Below the pieces are notes generated by a model. That model saw only the letters and a list, made by a program, of their open reading frames with translations, searched no databases and was not told the origin of the DNA. The position numbers and the translations under genes were made by a program. A stretch of 8,666 bases of DNA from Planctomycetota bacterium. Its GTDB lineage: Bacteria > Planctomycetota > UBA1135. Below, in pieces: positions 1 through 6,054 of the stretch (its first letter is position 1; each line of letters starts with the position of its first letter). The stretch lies in contig JAQBVK010000093.1 in assembly GCA_027623585.1 (NCBI GenBank), positions 1 through 8,666 of the forward strand. The letters run 5' to 3'.

Positions 1-5
1 TCTAG

Positions 6-236
6 ATGCTTCGTAGCCTGAATCAGACCGGCATTCACTACGCAGGCCACGGCTTCGACGTCGGTACGGGCGCCGCGGTGCTCGGCTCCGGCATGACGAC
101 GGCGAGCGGCACCTTCAGCTTCACCGCTGGACCGCTTCCGACCGTGCTCGCCGGCAAGACTTTCTACGTCAAGGCGGCCTCGCCCGCCGGTGGCGTGTGG
201 CAGGATTCGAATCTGCTCTGGGTGGAAGTGTTCTAG
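6..236 (+). CDS. C-terminal fragment of a secreted protein (beta-rich terminal domain)
   Basis: Open frame of 76 codons ending in TAG at 234-236. No signal peptide or complete domain start is present, so this is the tail of a larger protein. The 75 residues after the Met align without gaps to the last 75 residues of the propeller protein at 4417-6054. By my count 28 of 75 are identical, including shared VG-x-G, a VL-x-SG step, P-x-P, G-x-T-x-Y and SN near the end. It is therefore the same C-terminal domain on a second exported protein. An in-frame TAG at 3-5 stands where the other copy has a Trp codon, so either the gene is broken by a nonsense mutation or the window edge is misread. The ATG at 6 aligns inside the domain and is unlikely to be the true start. 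Function is unknown; extracellular or cell-surface location is inferred from the relative. Confidence 0.6.
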   Translation: MLRSLNQTGIHYAGHGFDVGTGAAVLGSGMTTASGTFSFTAGPLPTVLAGKTFYVKAASPAGGVWQDSNLLWVEVF

Positions 237-265
237 ACCGCGTACCACTCTCTAGACTAGGGCCG

Positions 266-1195
266 TTGCGAGCACCGGGATTTCCTTCCCGGTCCCGCGG
301 CGGCCCGCCGGTCTTTTTGGTGACGGGCTGCTCCTCCGGGATCGGACTAGCGCTGGCGCGGCGGCTTTCGGCTGCGGCTGCGCGTGGAGAGTGCCGAACG
401 CTGCTGACCGCGCGCGCAACTTCGCTGCACCGTCTCGGGGAAGCCGGAGTGCTCCGCAGCGAGACGCTCGAGGTGCTGCCGCTCGACGTGAGGAGCGACG
501 CCGAACGCCGCGCCGCCGTGCGCCACGCCGACGAGCGCTGGGGCGGCGTGGACGTGCTGATCAACAACGCCGGCGTCTCCTATCGCTCCGCGCTGGAGGA
601 CATGACGGCGGAAGACGAGCGCGTGCAGCTCGAGGTCAATCATCTCGGCCCGCTCGCGCTGAGCCGACTGGTGCTACCGCACATGCGCGCGCAGCGCTGG
701 GGCCGCATCCTCAACGTCAGCAGCGTGAGCGGCATGATGGCGATGCCGACGATGGGCTCCTATTCGGCCAGCAAGTGGGCGCTCGAAGGCGCGAGCGAAT
801 CCTTGTGGTACGAAGCACGGCCGTGGGGGGTGCGCGTCACCCTCATTCAGCCGGGCTTCATCCGATCGGATTCCTTCACGCACGTGCTGACGCCGGCCGG
901 ACTCGATCCGGAGCGGAGCGCGTACGTGGAGTATTACCGGCACATGGGGCCGTTCATCGCGCGTCTCATGCAGCGCGCGCGCGCGACGCCGGACGACGTC
1001 GCCGCGCGGATCTTGCGTTGCGCAAGACGGCGCTCGCCGCCGCTGCGCCTCGCCGTGACGCGCGATGCGCGCATGTTCTACTTGCTGCGGCGCTTGCTTC
1101 CGCGGCGCGCGTACCACGCGCTGCTCTATCGCATGCTGCCTGGGGTCAGCGGCTGGGTGCCGCCCGCCACAAAGGACGAAGCTGCACCGCGGTGA
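266..1195 (+). CDS. Short-chain dehydrogenase/reductase (classical SDR)
   Basis: NAD(P)-dependent oxidoreductase with a Rossmann fold, presumably cytoplasmic; substrate unknown. With a TTG start at 266 the protein is 309 residues. The cofactor motif TGCSSGIG is at residues 20-27, NNAG at 100-103, and the active-site Asn is N125 in EVNHLG. The catalytic tetrad is completed by S153 (NVSS), Y166 and K170 (YSASK); the Ser-Tyr distance of 13 is the classical one. A PG motif at 196-197 follows the last core strand. About 45 Arg-rich residues extend beyond the core. The start is uncertain. TTG 266 keeps the first beta strand intact; GTG 197 would overlap the preceding gene by 40 nt; TTG 317 or GTG 320 would cut the first strand. 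No strong Shine-Dalgarno is seen at any of them. The last 50 bp overlap the convergent peptidase gene. Family assignment is secure; the substrate cannot be read from the sequence. Confidence 0.9.
   Translation: MRAPGFPSRSRGGPPVFLVTGCSSGIGLALARRLSAAAARGECRTLLTARATSLHRLGEAGVLRSETLEVLPLDVRSDAERRAAVRHADERWGGVDVLINNAGVSYRSALEDMTAEDERVQLEVNHLGPLALSRLVLPHMRAQRWGRILNVSSVSGMMAMPTMGSYSASKWALEGASESLWYEARPWGVRVTLIQPGFIRSDSFTHVLTPAGLDPERSAYVEYYRHMGPFIARLMQRARATPDDVAARILRCARRRSPPLRLAVTRDARMFYLLRRLLPRRAYHALLYRMLPGVSGWVPPATKDEAAPR
274..318 (+). terminator. Possible tandem-hairpin terminator
   Basis: A perfect 7-bp inverted repeat ACCGGGA/TCCCGGT (274-280 and 287-293, 6-nt loop) is followed by a second stem CGGCG/CGCCG (298-302 and 306-310, 3-nt loop). 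A run of five T at 314-318 comes three bases later. A GC stem followed by a T-run in such GC-rich DNA resembles an intrinsic terminator for the gene ending at 236. It would lie inside the first codons of the dehydrogenase if that gene starts at 266, so the two calls compete. GC-rich DNA also makes short stems by chance. Confidence 0.35.
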
Positions 1196-2705
1196 ACGCG
1201 GCGAGAGCCGCCGCGACGAAAGCGCCCGGCAACGCGAGCGCGAGCAAGAGGTTGTAAACCCAGAGGCCGCTCAGGCTCGTGATGGTGACGGCCGCTGCGC
1301 CTCGCGCGAGCAGTGTGGGCGCGCCGGCGCCGCGCACGAGGAGCGCCGCCGAGATCGCGAAGCAGGGCACGAGCAGAAGGAATGCCGCTTCGGGCATCAG
1401 GATTGCGACGGCGATCGCGCCGAGCAGGCAGAGGCCGATCGCGCCGGCGTCGGCATCGATGCGGGGCCAGCGGCGCGCTGTCCAGGCAGTCATGAGCCAG
1501 GCGGCGACGGCGGCGAGGAGCGCGAGCGAGAGTCCGCTGAGCCTCAGGTGCAGATCGGAGGCGTGCGAAGCGGACAGTGAAAAGAGGGAAGGAAACAGGC
1601 GCGTGAGGCCGAAGATGAAGATCGCGGGCAGGCACACCGCGAGGAGGGCGAGGAGCACGCCGAGCGCGCTCGCAGCGAGTCGCGCTCGCATACGACGGAG
1701 CACGTAGGCGGCGAGCATGGCGGCCAAGGCGGTGATGGCCGGCGTCCACGACAGGGGATGATGAATGAAGGTGCGTCCGTAGAGATTGAAATACGCGGCA
1801 TCGGGCGCACGGAAGTCACCGGCTTCGTCGAGCGCCCAGCGTGCGACCGTGAGACCTTGATCACCCATCTGTTGCACGGTGCCGGGGTCGAGCCGCTCCG
1901 GAACGTCGAGTGCGGTGTGATAGGAGGCGAAGCGATCGAGACAGGCGAAATTCAGTCCCTGCAAGCCCGCGCGCAGAAACACGGTGAGGTCCGTGTCGTT
2001 GGGCATGCGTTCGTACACCGCTTTGGCGAGCGAAGATCCTGCCGGATGCGGCGCGCGCGCGAGCGCGCCGAGCACGGCGCCGTTGTCCTGCCCGGTCTGA
2101 AACATGAGCGCCGGGCCGCCGCTGCCTCGTCCTTCGAAATTCAGCACCAAAGCCGTCGCGGCGGCGAGCGGATGAGGCGGCAGAGTGCCGTCGCCACCGA
2201 GGAGAAAGGCACGCGCGCCGAGCAGCCCGCGTTCTTCCCCGTCAGTGAGCAACACGATCAGATCGCGCGCGGGGGGAGAGGCAGCCGTGGTCAGCGCGCG
2301 CGCGATTTCGAGCGCCACGGCGCAACCCATGGCGTCGTCGCCGGCGCCGGGTCCGGCCTCGACCGAGTCGTAGTGCGCGCAGAGCAGCACCGCACCGGGG
2401 ATGGCGCCGGAGCCGGGAAAGCGCGCGACTAGGCTCGCGACCGGGACGCCATCCACGACGGAATCCATCACTTCGCATTCGGCGCCGAGTCCGGTCAGGC
2501 GCTGTTGGAGAAAGTCGCGCGCGGCTTCGTGATGCGCAGCGCCGATCGGTCGCGGTGCAGCGGCGAGGAAGTCGACGTCGGCCATCGCCCGCAGCGCCGA
2601 GAAGCGGTCGCTCGGCGCGTCCGCCGAGCGCGGAGCGGGCGGCCGGAGGCCCTGGACCGTGAGTCCGAGTCCCGCCGCGACGAACACCCAGAGCAGACGC
2701 TGCAC
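1146..2705 (-). CDS. Membrane-anchored M28-family zinc metallopeptidase
   Basis: Predicted aminopeptidase-like enzyme of 519 residues. The N-terminus (residues 1-20, MQRLLWVFVAAGLGLTVQGL) is a signal peptide or anchor. The catalytic domain spans about 35-295. Likely two-zinc ligands are H111 (AHYDS), D123 (GAGDD), E158, E191 (NFEGRG) and H263 (SYHTALD), with E157 as general base in DGEERG. The H-to-D spacing of 12 matches well-studied M28 aminopeptidases. After residue 320 come six to seven hydrophobic helices (about 322-338, 345-368, 390-408, 420-436, 438-458, 470-490, 492-508). The layout of an M28 domain followed by a multi-helix membrane part recalls eukaryotic Pff1/ERMP1-type membrane proteases. 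The peptidase domain probably faces the periplasm, by inference from the N-terminal signal. The start is GTG at 2705 with no clear ribosome binding site. The 3' end overlaps the convergent SDR gene by 50 bp. All metal ligands are present, so it should be active; the substrate is unknown. Confidence 0.9.
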   Translation of the reverse strand: MQRLLWVFVAAGLGLTVQGLRPPAPRSADAPSDRFSALRAMADVDFLAAAPRPIGAAHHEAARDFLQQRLTGLGAECEVMDSVVDGVPVASLVARFPGSGAIPGAVLLCAHYDSVEAGPGAGDDAMGCAVALEIARALTTAASPPARDLIVLLTDGEERGLLGARAFLLGGDGTLPPHPLAAATALVLNFEGRGSGGPALMFQTGQDNGAVLGALARAPHPAGSSLAKAVYERMPNDTDLTVFLRAGLQGLNFACLDRFASYHTALDVPERLDPGTVQQMGDQGLTVARWALDEAGDFRAPDAAYFNLYGRTFIHHPLSWTPAITALAAMLAAYVLRRMRARLAASALGVLLALLAVCLPAIFIFGLTRLFPSLFSLSASHASDLHLRLSGLSLALLAAVAAWLMTAWTARRWPRIDADAGAIGLCLLGAIAVAILMPEAAFLLLVPCFAISAALLVRGAGAPTLLARGAAAVTITSLSGLWVYNLLLALALPGAFVAAALAAFTAVQLRPLWRAAPSR

Positions 2706-2755
2706 ACGCGCACTCTAACAGCGGGAGCACGGTCCGCAGGCGATACTGCACGGCG
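2706..2755. promoter_or_regulatory. Divergent intergenic region between M28 peptidase and PaiB-like gene
   Basis: Only 50 bp separate two divergent starts, so both promoters must overlap here or lie inside the genes. A weak dyad GCGG-N9-CCGC (2721-2724 and 2734-2737) is centred in the gap. GATACT at 2742-2747 matches four of six bases of a -10 box for the plus strand, but no convincing -35 lies 16-18 bp upstream. The dyad could be an operator for the PaiB-like protein, but nothing in the sequence demonstrates this. Confidence 0.3.
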
Positions 2756-3364
2756 ATGTACGTCCCCGCCTACGCAGACATCACGCCGGAACGGACGCAT
2801 GGGATCGCCCGCGAACACCCCTTCGCGTTGTTGTGTTCCGAAGTCGAAGGCGCGCCTTTCGCCACGCATCTGCCACTTCTACTCGAGGAAGAGGCTGGAA
2901 CTTGGTGGCTGCGCGGCCACGTCGCCAAGCCGAATCCGCATTGGCGGGGATGGGACGGCGCGCGCCCGGCGATGGCGGTGTTCCGCGGTCCCCACGCATA
3001 CATTTCACCACGCTGGTATCTGAACCCCGGCGAGGTGCCGACTTGGAATTATCTCGCCGCGCACGCGAGCGGCCGGCCGTGCGCGGTGCAGGATGCGGAA
3101 TGGTTGCGCGCCCTGTTGCGGAGGATGGCGGACCGCTTCGATCCTGTGTGGGGCGCGCAGACGCCGTCACCGGAGACGGCGCGGAAGCATGCGGCGCTGT
3201 TGGGCGGCATCGTGGGTTTCGAGATGCGCGTGGAGCAGTGGACGGGCAAAGCCAAGCTCGGCCAGAACAAGTCCGCGGAGAATCGCGAAGCCGCGGCGCG
3301 CGGATTGGAGGCGACGGCGCGCCCGGCAGAGGCTGCGGTGGCCGTGGCGATGAGAGCCTCGTGA
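2756..3364 (+). CDS. paiB: PaiB-like FMN-binding protein (putative negative regulator)
   Basis: A 202-residue protein, full length for the PaiB family, which has a split-barrel flavin-binding fold. Family hallmarks appear in order: MYVP at the N-terminus, HLPLLL at 38-43, GHVAKPNPHW at 54-63, GPHAYISPRWY at 78-88, VPTWNY at 94-99, and the C-terminal GFEMRVEQWTGKAKLGQNKS at 154-173 followed by ENR. In Bacillus, PaiB was described as a repressor of sporulation and protease genes acting with PaiA. Here no paiA-like acetyltransferase is adjacent, so the physiological role is open, and the symbol is a family-level assignment. The ATG at 2756 gives exactly the conserved MYVP start, which fixes it despite no clear Shine-Dalgarno. 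It is divergent from the M28 peptidase across 50 bp and convergent with the winged-helix regulator across 21 bp; no clear terminator lies in that 21-bp gap. Confidence 0.9.
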   Translation: MYVPAYADITPERTHGIAREHPFALLCSEVEGAPFATHLPLLLEEEAGTWWLRGHVAKPNPHWRGWDGARPAMAVFRGPHAYISPRWYLNPGEVPTWNYLAAHASGRPCAVQDAEWLRALLRRMADRFDPVWGAQTPSPETARKHAALLGGIVGFEMRVEQWTGKAKLGQNKSAENREAAARGLEATARPAEAAVAVAMRAS

Positions 3365-3385
3365 AGACGGAGCTCCGCAGCGCTC

Positions 3386-3727
3386 TCAGGGCAGTAGGTC
3401 GAGCAAGCGGCCCATGCTCTTGCGCCAGGAAGTGAGAGCGCTGCGCCCACCCTCGGTGAGCGCGAGCAGAGTGCAAGGCCGGCGATTCTCGAAGGTCTTG
3501 GTGATCCGCACGAACCCGGCTTCTTCCAGCCGCGCGAGGTGGGTGGCGAGGTTTCCGGCGGTGAGACCGGCGCGCCGCTGCACGAAGACGAAGTCGGCTT
3601 CCTCGACGACCGCGAGGATCGCGAGCACCGCAAGGCGCGCAGGCTCATGGACCAGGCGATCGATGCCCGCCAGGCCCTCGGCCGCCCGCGAGACGAGATC
3701 CGGCTCGGGCTTCCGGTCGGCGCTCAT
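3386..3727 (-). CDS. Winged-helix transcriptional regulator (HTH_34/MarR-like)
   Basis: A 113-residue DNA-binding protein of the small winged-helix type. Residues 27-45 carry the HEPARLAVLAIL helix typical of the family, followed by EEADFVFVQ. The helix-turn-helix is at about 55-73 (LTAGNLATHLARLEEAGFV), and the wing at about 75-92 has basic NRRPCT followed by LTEGG. The C-terminal helix (95-112) probably dimerises. No effector domain is present, so the regulator is either constitutive or senses through the dimer. The ATG at 3727 is chosen because its first base pairs with the stop of the upstream membrane-protein gene in an ATGA overlap, and because the frame upstream reads through that gene. 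In known relatives, such regulators sit with small membrane proteins and repress their own operon. Autorepression through the inverted repeat at 4226-4240 is my inference. Confidence 0.88.
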   Translation of the reverse strand: MSADRKPEPDLVSRAAEGLAGIDRLVHEPARLAVLAILAVVEEADFVFVQRRAGLTAGNLATHLARLEEAGFVRITKTFENRRPCTLLALTEGGRSALTSWRKSMGRLLDLLP

Positions 3728-4218
3728 GCAGGGAACGAGCGATGATGCGCTCGGAAGAAGCGGATCAGCAGCCAGCTTCCGTGGGCGACCAGCGAGCCGC
3801 CGGAAAGAATCAGTGACCAGCCGTTCTCGGCGCCGATGAAGTGGAGTCCGAACACCAAGGCGAGGAGGATCGCGGCATGAGCGAGGAAGCGCGGCACGTC
3901 GAACCAGAGGCCGATCAGCGCAACCAGAGTGGGGAAGGGAAGCATGACGATCAAGGGCATGAAGTCCCCGAGCCGTGCGCGCGCGGCCTCGGACTCCATC
4001 ACCTGCCAGGCACCGATGCCGATCAAAACCAGAACCACCTGCAGGGCGACCATCCGCGCCACCGCGTTCTTGAGGAAGCGACGTCGCTCGGGACGGAGAT
4101 GGACCACGCCGCGGCGAGGCACGATCCACCGCGCCTGGAGCGGCTTGAAATTCATCACGCAGATCGCGGGCCCGATCGCCGCCAGTTCCGGGTCCAGGGG
4201 GGGAGTGGAGTTGCTCAC
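3724..4218 (-). CDS. Four-helix membrane protein paired with winged-helix regulator
   Basis: A 164-residue protein that I do not recognise by function. Four hydrophobic segments are visible at about 54-71, 86-104, 110-128 and 134-153. They are preceded by a polar N-terminal part with a basic stretch (VPRRGVVHLRPERRRF, 33-48), which suggests the N-terminus is cytoplasmic. The tail is short and basic. No catalytic motif is seen. It is the first gene of a two-gene unit, and its stop codon overlaps the ATG of the regulator as ATGA, so the regulator is probably translated by coupling. The start is GTG at 4218. ATG at 4155 (MNFKPLQARW) is the alternative and would give 143 residues. I prefer GTG because 20 of the 22 codons from GTG 4218 through ATG 4155 end in G or C. 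It probably senses or responds to an envelope condition under the regulator's control, which is inference only. Confidence 0.75.
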   Translation of the reverse strand: MSNSTPPLDPELAAIGPAICVMNFKPLQARWIVPRRGVVHLRPERRRFLKNAVARMVALQVVLVLIGIGAWQVMESEAARARLGDFMPLIVMLPFPTLVALIGLWFDVPRFLAHAAILLALVFGLHFIGAENGWSLILSGGSLVAHGSWLLIRFFRAHHRSFPA

Positions 4219-4225
4219 ACAGATA

Positions 4226-4240
4226 ACTTTGCGATAAAGT
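4226..4240. promoter_or_regulatory. Candidate operator: inverted repeat ACTTT-N5-AAAGT
   Basis: A perfect 5-bp arm inverted repeat (ACTTT at 4226-4230, AAAGT at 4236-4240) lies 8 bp upstream of the membrane-protein GTG, in an A/T-rich island that stands out from its GC-rich surroundings. A small winged-helix dimer would fit this 15-bp site. It overlaps possible promoter elements on both strands: TTATCT (minus strand, 4221-4226) with TTGACG 20 bp upstream (4247-4252), and TTGCTC (plus, 4211-4216) with GATAAA 16 bp downstream (4233-4238). The same site could therefore control both divergent units. No second copy was noticed elsewhere in the window. Confidence 0.45.
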
Positions 4241-4416
4241 GTCCTCCGTCAAGTCCCTAGGCTCCTCAAGCCTCCAGGCGCTCAGGGAGGCCGGTGCCAA
4301 TAATTCTCGCCGACATGGGCGGGAACTTGCTTTTGGGGTTATCTTGGATCTGCACCCACGAGTCCCGCAACGCCCCCGGCGCGACCTTCCCGTGCTTCTG
4401 CACCCCAGGATCGCCC
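4241..4416 (+). other. Leader region of the propeller-protein operon
   Basis: Roughly 176 bp without a convincing gene. A 41-codon in-frame extension from GTG 4294 exists, but it lacks signal-peptide character and is rejected as coding. A short inverted repeat AGGCT-N5-AGCCT sits at 4259-4273. AATAAT at 4299-4304 matches five of six bases of a -10 box but has no -35 at the right distance. AGGA at 4407-4410, six bases before ATG 4417, is a good Shine-Dalgarno and decides the start of the next gene. Confidence 0.4.
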
Positions 4417-6054
4417 ATGTTCCGACCCTCGCCTCTCCGAACTCTCCTTACCGTTGCGGTCGCTCTCGTCGCCTTCTGCGCGACGGTTGCGGCCCAGTCC
4501 ACGACCCGCAGCAGCCTCAGCACCCTCGGTGCTGAAGGCGACCTGGCCTCTGGCGCTCCCAGCCTCAGCGCCAACGGGCAGTTCATCGCGTTCAGCTCGG
4601 ACGCGAGCACCCTGGTCAGCGGTGACACGAACGGTGTGTCCGACGTCTTCTTGCACGATCGCGTGAACGGCACGACGATTCGGGTCAGCGTGACTTCCGC
4701 CGGATTGGAAGGAACCGGCGCTTCATCTTCGCCCATGATCTGCTCGGATGCGCGCTTCATCGTCTTCGAGTCCGCGGCAACCGATCTCGTGCCCAACGAC
4801 AACAACGGCGCACTGGACATCTTCATCCATGATCGCTTGTCTGGCATCACGCAGCGCATCAGTCTCAGCTCCACGAACCAGGAAGGGAACGGAGATTCAA
4901 CCCATTCGCAAACCTCGGCGGACGGCCGTTACGTGACCTTCCAATCGATGGCCGACAATCTCGTTGGGGGGGACAACAATGCGGCGCGCGACGTCTTCGT
5001 GCGCGACCTCCTGACCGGCGTGACGCGGCGCGCAAGCGTCAACACCGCGGGCGTCGAGGGCGATGCCGCGAGCTGCGAACCCTCGATTTCGGATGACGCG
5101 CGCTTCGTGGCGTTCCGGTCCGCTGCGACCAACCTCGCTGCGGGCGACACCAACGGCCTACTCGACATCTTCGTGCACGACGTGCTGAGAGCTGAGACCA
5201 CGCTGGTCAGCGACGGCATCTCGAGCGCGCAGTCCAACGGCGACTCCCAGCATCCCAGCATCTCGGCCAGCGGTCGCTACGTGGCCTTCGAATCCATTGC
5301 GGACAACTTGGCGGCGGGTGACGCCAACCTGAGCTCGGACGTCTTCGTGCGAGACCGACTCTCCGGCGTGACCGAACGGGTGAGTTTGAATTCGTCCGGA
5401 GTGGAAGGCAACCTCGCTTCACACGCTCCGGAAATTTCTCCCGGCGGCCGGTACGTCACCTTCACTTCCTTCGCCGACGACCTGGTGGCCGGCGATCTCA
5501 ATGGCGTATCCGACGCCTTCTGTCGCGATCGACTGCGCGGCGCCACCACCCGCGTGAGCGTGGATTCCTTCGACGTCGAAGGTGACGGCGCTTCGAGCCA
5601 CGCTTCGATCTCAGCGGACTGCCGTTACGTGGCCTTCGAGTCCGCTTCAACAAATCTGGTCGGCTCCGACCTCAACGCCGTCGCGGACGTCTTCGTGCGT
5701 GATCGCGGCGCCGCCGCGGCAGTGTCGGTCGACACGATCGTGCTGAGTTGTGAAATATTCTTGACCGCTGGCGTCAGCACGCGATTGGCATGGTGCAACG
5801 CACCGGTGTCCACGCCGTGGTGGCTGTTGTACTCCCCCAACAACATCGGAACCTCGTTCTCCTCTCATCCCTTCGGCGTTGGTCCGGGCGTGACCGTACT
5901 GGCCTCCGGCGCCAACAACAGCGAAGGGACGGGCTCTCTGGTCTCGCCGCCGATTCCGCAGGCGCTCTCCGGGCAAACGATCTACTTGGAACTCGCCTCC
6001 CGCCTCGGCAGCGGCTTCTTCGAGAGCAATACGATCGAGCGCTTCGTGCAGTGA
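4417..6054 (+). CDS. Secreted seven-repeat (PD40/TolB-like) propeller protein
   Basis: A 545-residue exported protein. Residues 1-26 are a signal peptide: basic RPSPLR, then a hydrophobic LLTVAVALVAFCATVAA, with cleavage likely before Q27. Residues 40-445 hold seven repeats of exactly 58 residues. Each has a pattern like G-R-Y-V-A-F-E-S, then a D-x-N-(G)-x-x-D-(V/I)-F loop and a conserved R/H-D, resembling PD40/TolB-type blades and suggesting a seven-bladed beta-propeller. The acidic D-x-N-x-x-x-D loops look like calcium sites. Residues 446-545 form a separate beta-rich domain shared with the fragment at 6-236; a Cys pair (C445, C460) could form a disulfide across the junction. No enzyme motif is seen, and a binding or scaffolding role outside the cytoplasm is inferred. 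ATG 4417 is preferred over GTG 4294 because of the AGGA ribosome site and the signal peptide. Its TGA overlaps the next gene's GTG. Confidence 0.85.
   Translation: MFRPSPLRTLLTVAVALVAFCATVAAQSTTRSSLSTLGAEGDLASGAPSLSANGQFIAFSSDASTLVSGDTNGVSDVFLHDRVNGTTIRVSVTSAGLEGTGASSSPMICSDARFIVFESAATDLVPNDNNGALDIFIHDRLSGITQRISLSSTNQEGNGDSTHSQTSADGRYVTFQSMADNLVGGDNNAARDVFVRDLLTGVTRRASVNTAGVEGDAASCEPSISDDARFVAFRSAATNLAAGDTNGLLDIFVHDVLRAETTLVSDGISSAQSNGDSQHPSISASGRYVAFESIADNLAAGDANLSSDVFVRDRLSGVTERVSLNSSGVEGNLASHAPEISPGGRYVTFTSFADDLVAGDLNGVSDAFCRDRLRGATTRVSVDSFDVEGDGASSHASISADCRYVAFESASTNLVGSDLNAVADVFVRDRGAAAAVSVDTIVLSCEIFLTAGVSTRLAWCNAPVSTPWWLLYSPNNIGTSFSSHPFGVGPGVTVLASGANNSEGTGSLVSPPIPQALSGQTIYLELASRLGSGFFESNTIERFVQ
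4534..5751 (+). repeat. Seven in-frame 174-bp coding repeats
   Basis: The conserved Phe of the F/Y-(I/V)-x-F strand occurs at residues 59, 117, 175, 233, 291, 349 and 407 of the propeller protein, a spacing of exactly 58 each time. The unit is therefore 174 bp, repeated seven times without a single inserted or deleted codon. At the nucleotide level the units have diverged considerably, so this is an old duplication kept in register by structure rather than a fresh tandem array. Confidence 0.85.

Noticed and set aside
391..1257. Long plus-strand open frame across the dehydrogenase
   Set aside because: It overlaps the dehydrogenase in another frame, is very rich in Ala and Arg, and shows no domain. 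It is a typical shadow of a high-GC gene.
1758..2432. Plus-strand open frame of 224 codons antisense to the M28 peptidase
   Set aside because: The opposite strand encodes an intact peptidase with all catalytic residues. The antisense product has no recognisable motif and the composition of a frame shadow.
3365..3385. Possible bidirectional terminator in the gap between the PaiB-like and regulator genes
   Set aside because: Only a short GGAGCTCC palindrome is present, with no T-run on either side.
3386..4300. Single 304-residue minus-strand protein covering the regulator and beyond
   Set aside because: Only the last 113 residues look like a protein family. The upstream part is a frame shadow of the membrane-protein gene, and an ATGA overlap supplies a natural start at 3727.
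4294..4416. N-terminal extension of the propeller protein from GTG 4294
   Set aside because: It would bury the signal peptide 41 residues inside the protein. ATG 4417 has an AGGA site at proper spacing.
4534..5751. Tandem DNA repeat or CRISPR-like array
   Set aside because: The periodicity is in the protein (58 residues). DNA units are diverged, 174 bp long and have no spacer structure.
5790..6050. Upstream extension of the DUF2461 protein
   Set aside because: This part is the propeller gene read in another frame. Family similarity begins after GTG 6051.
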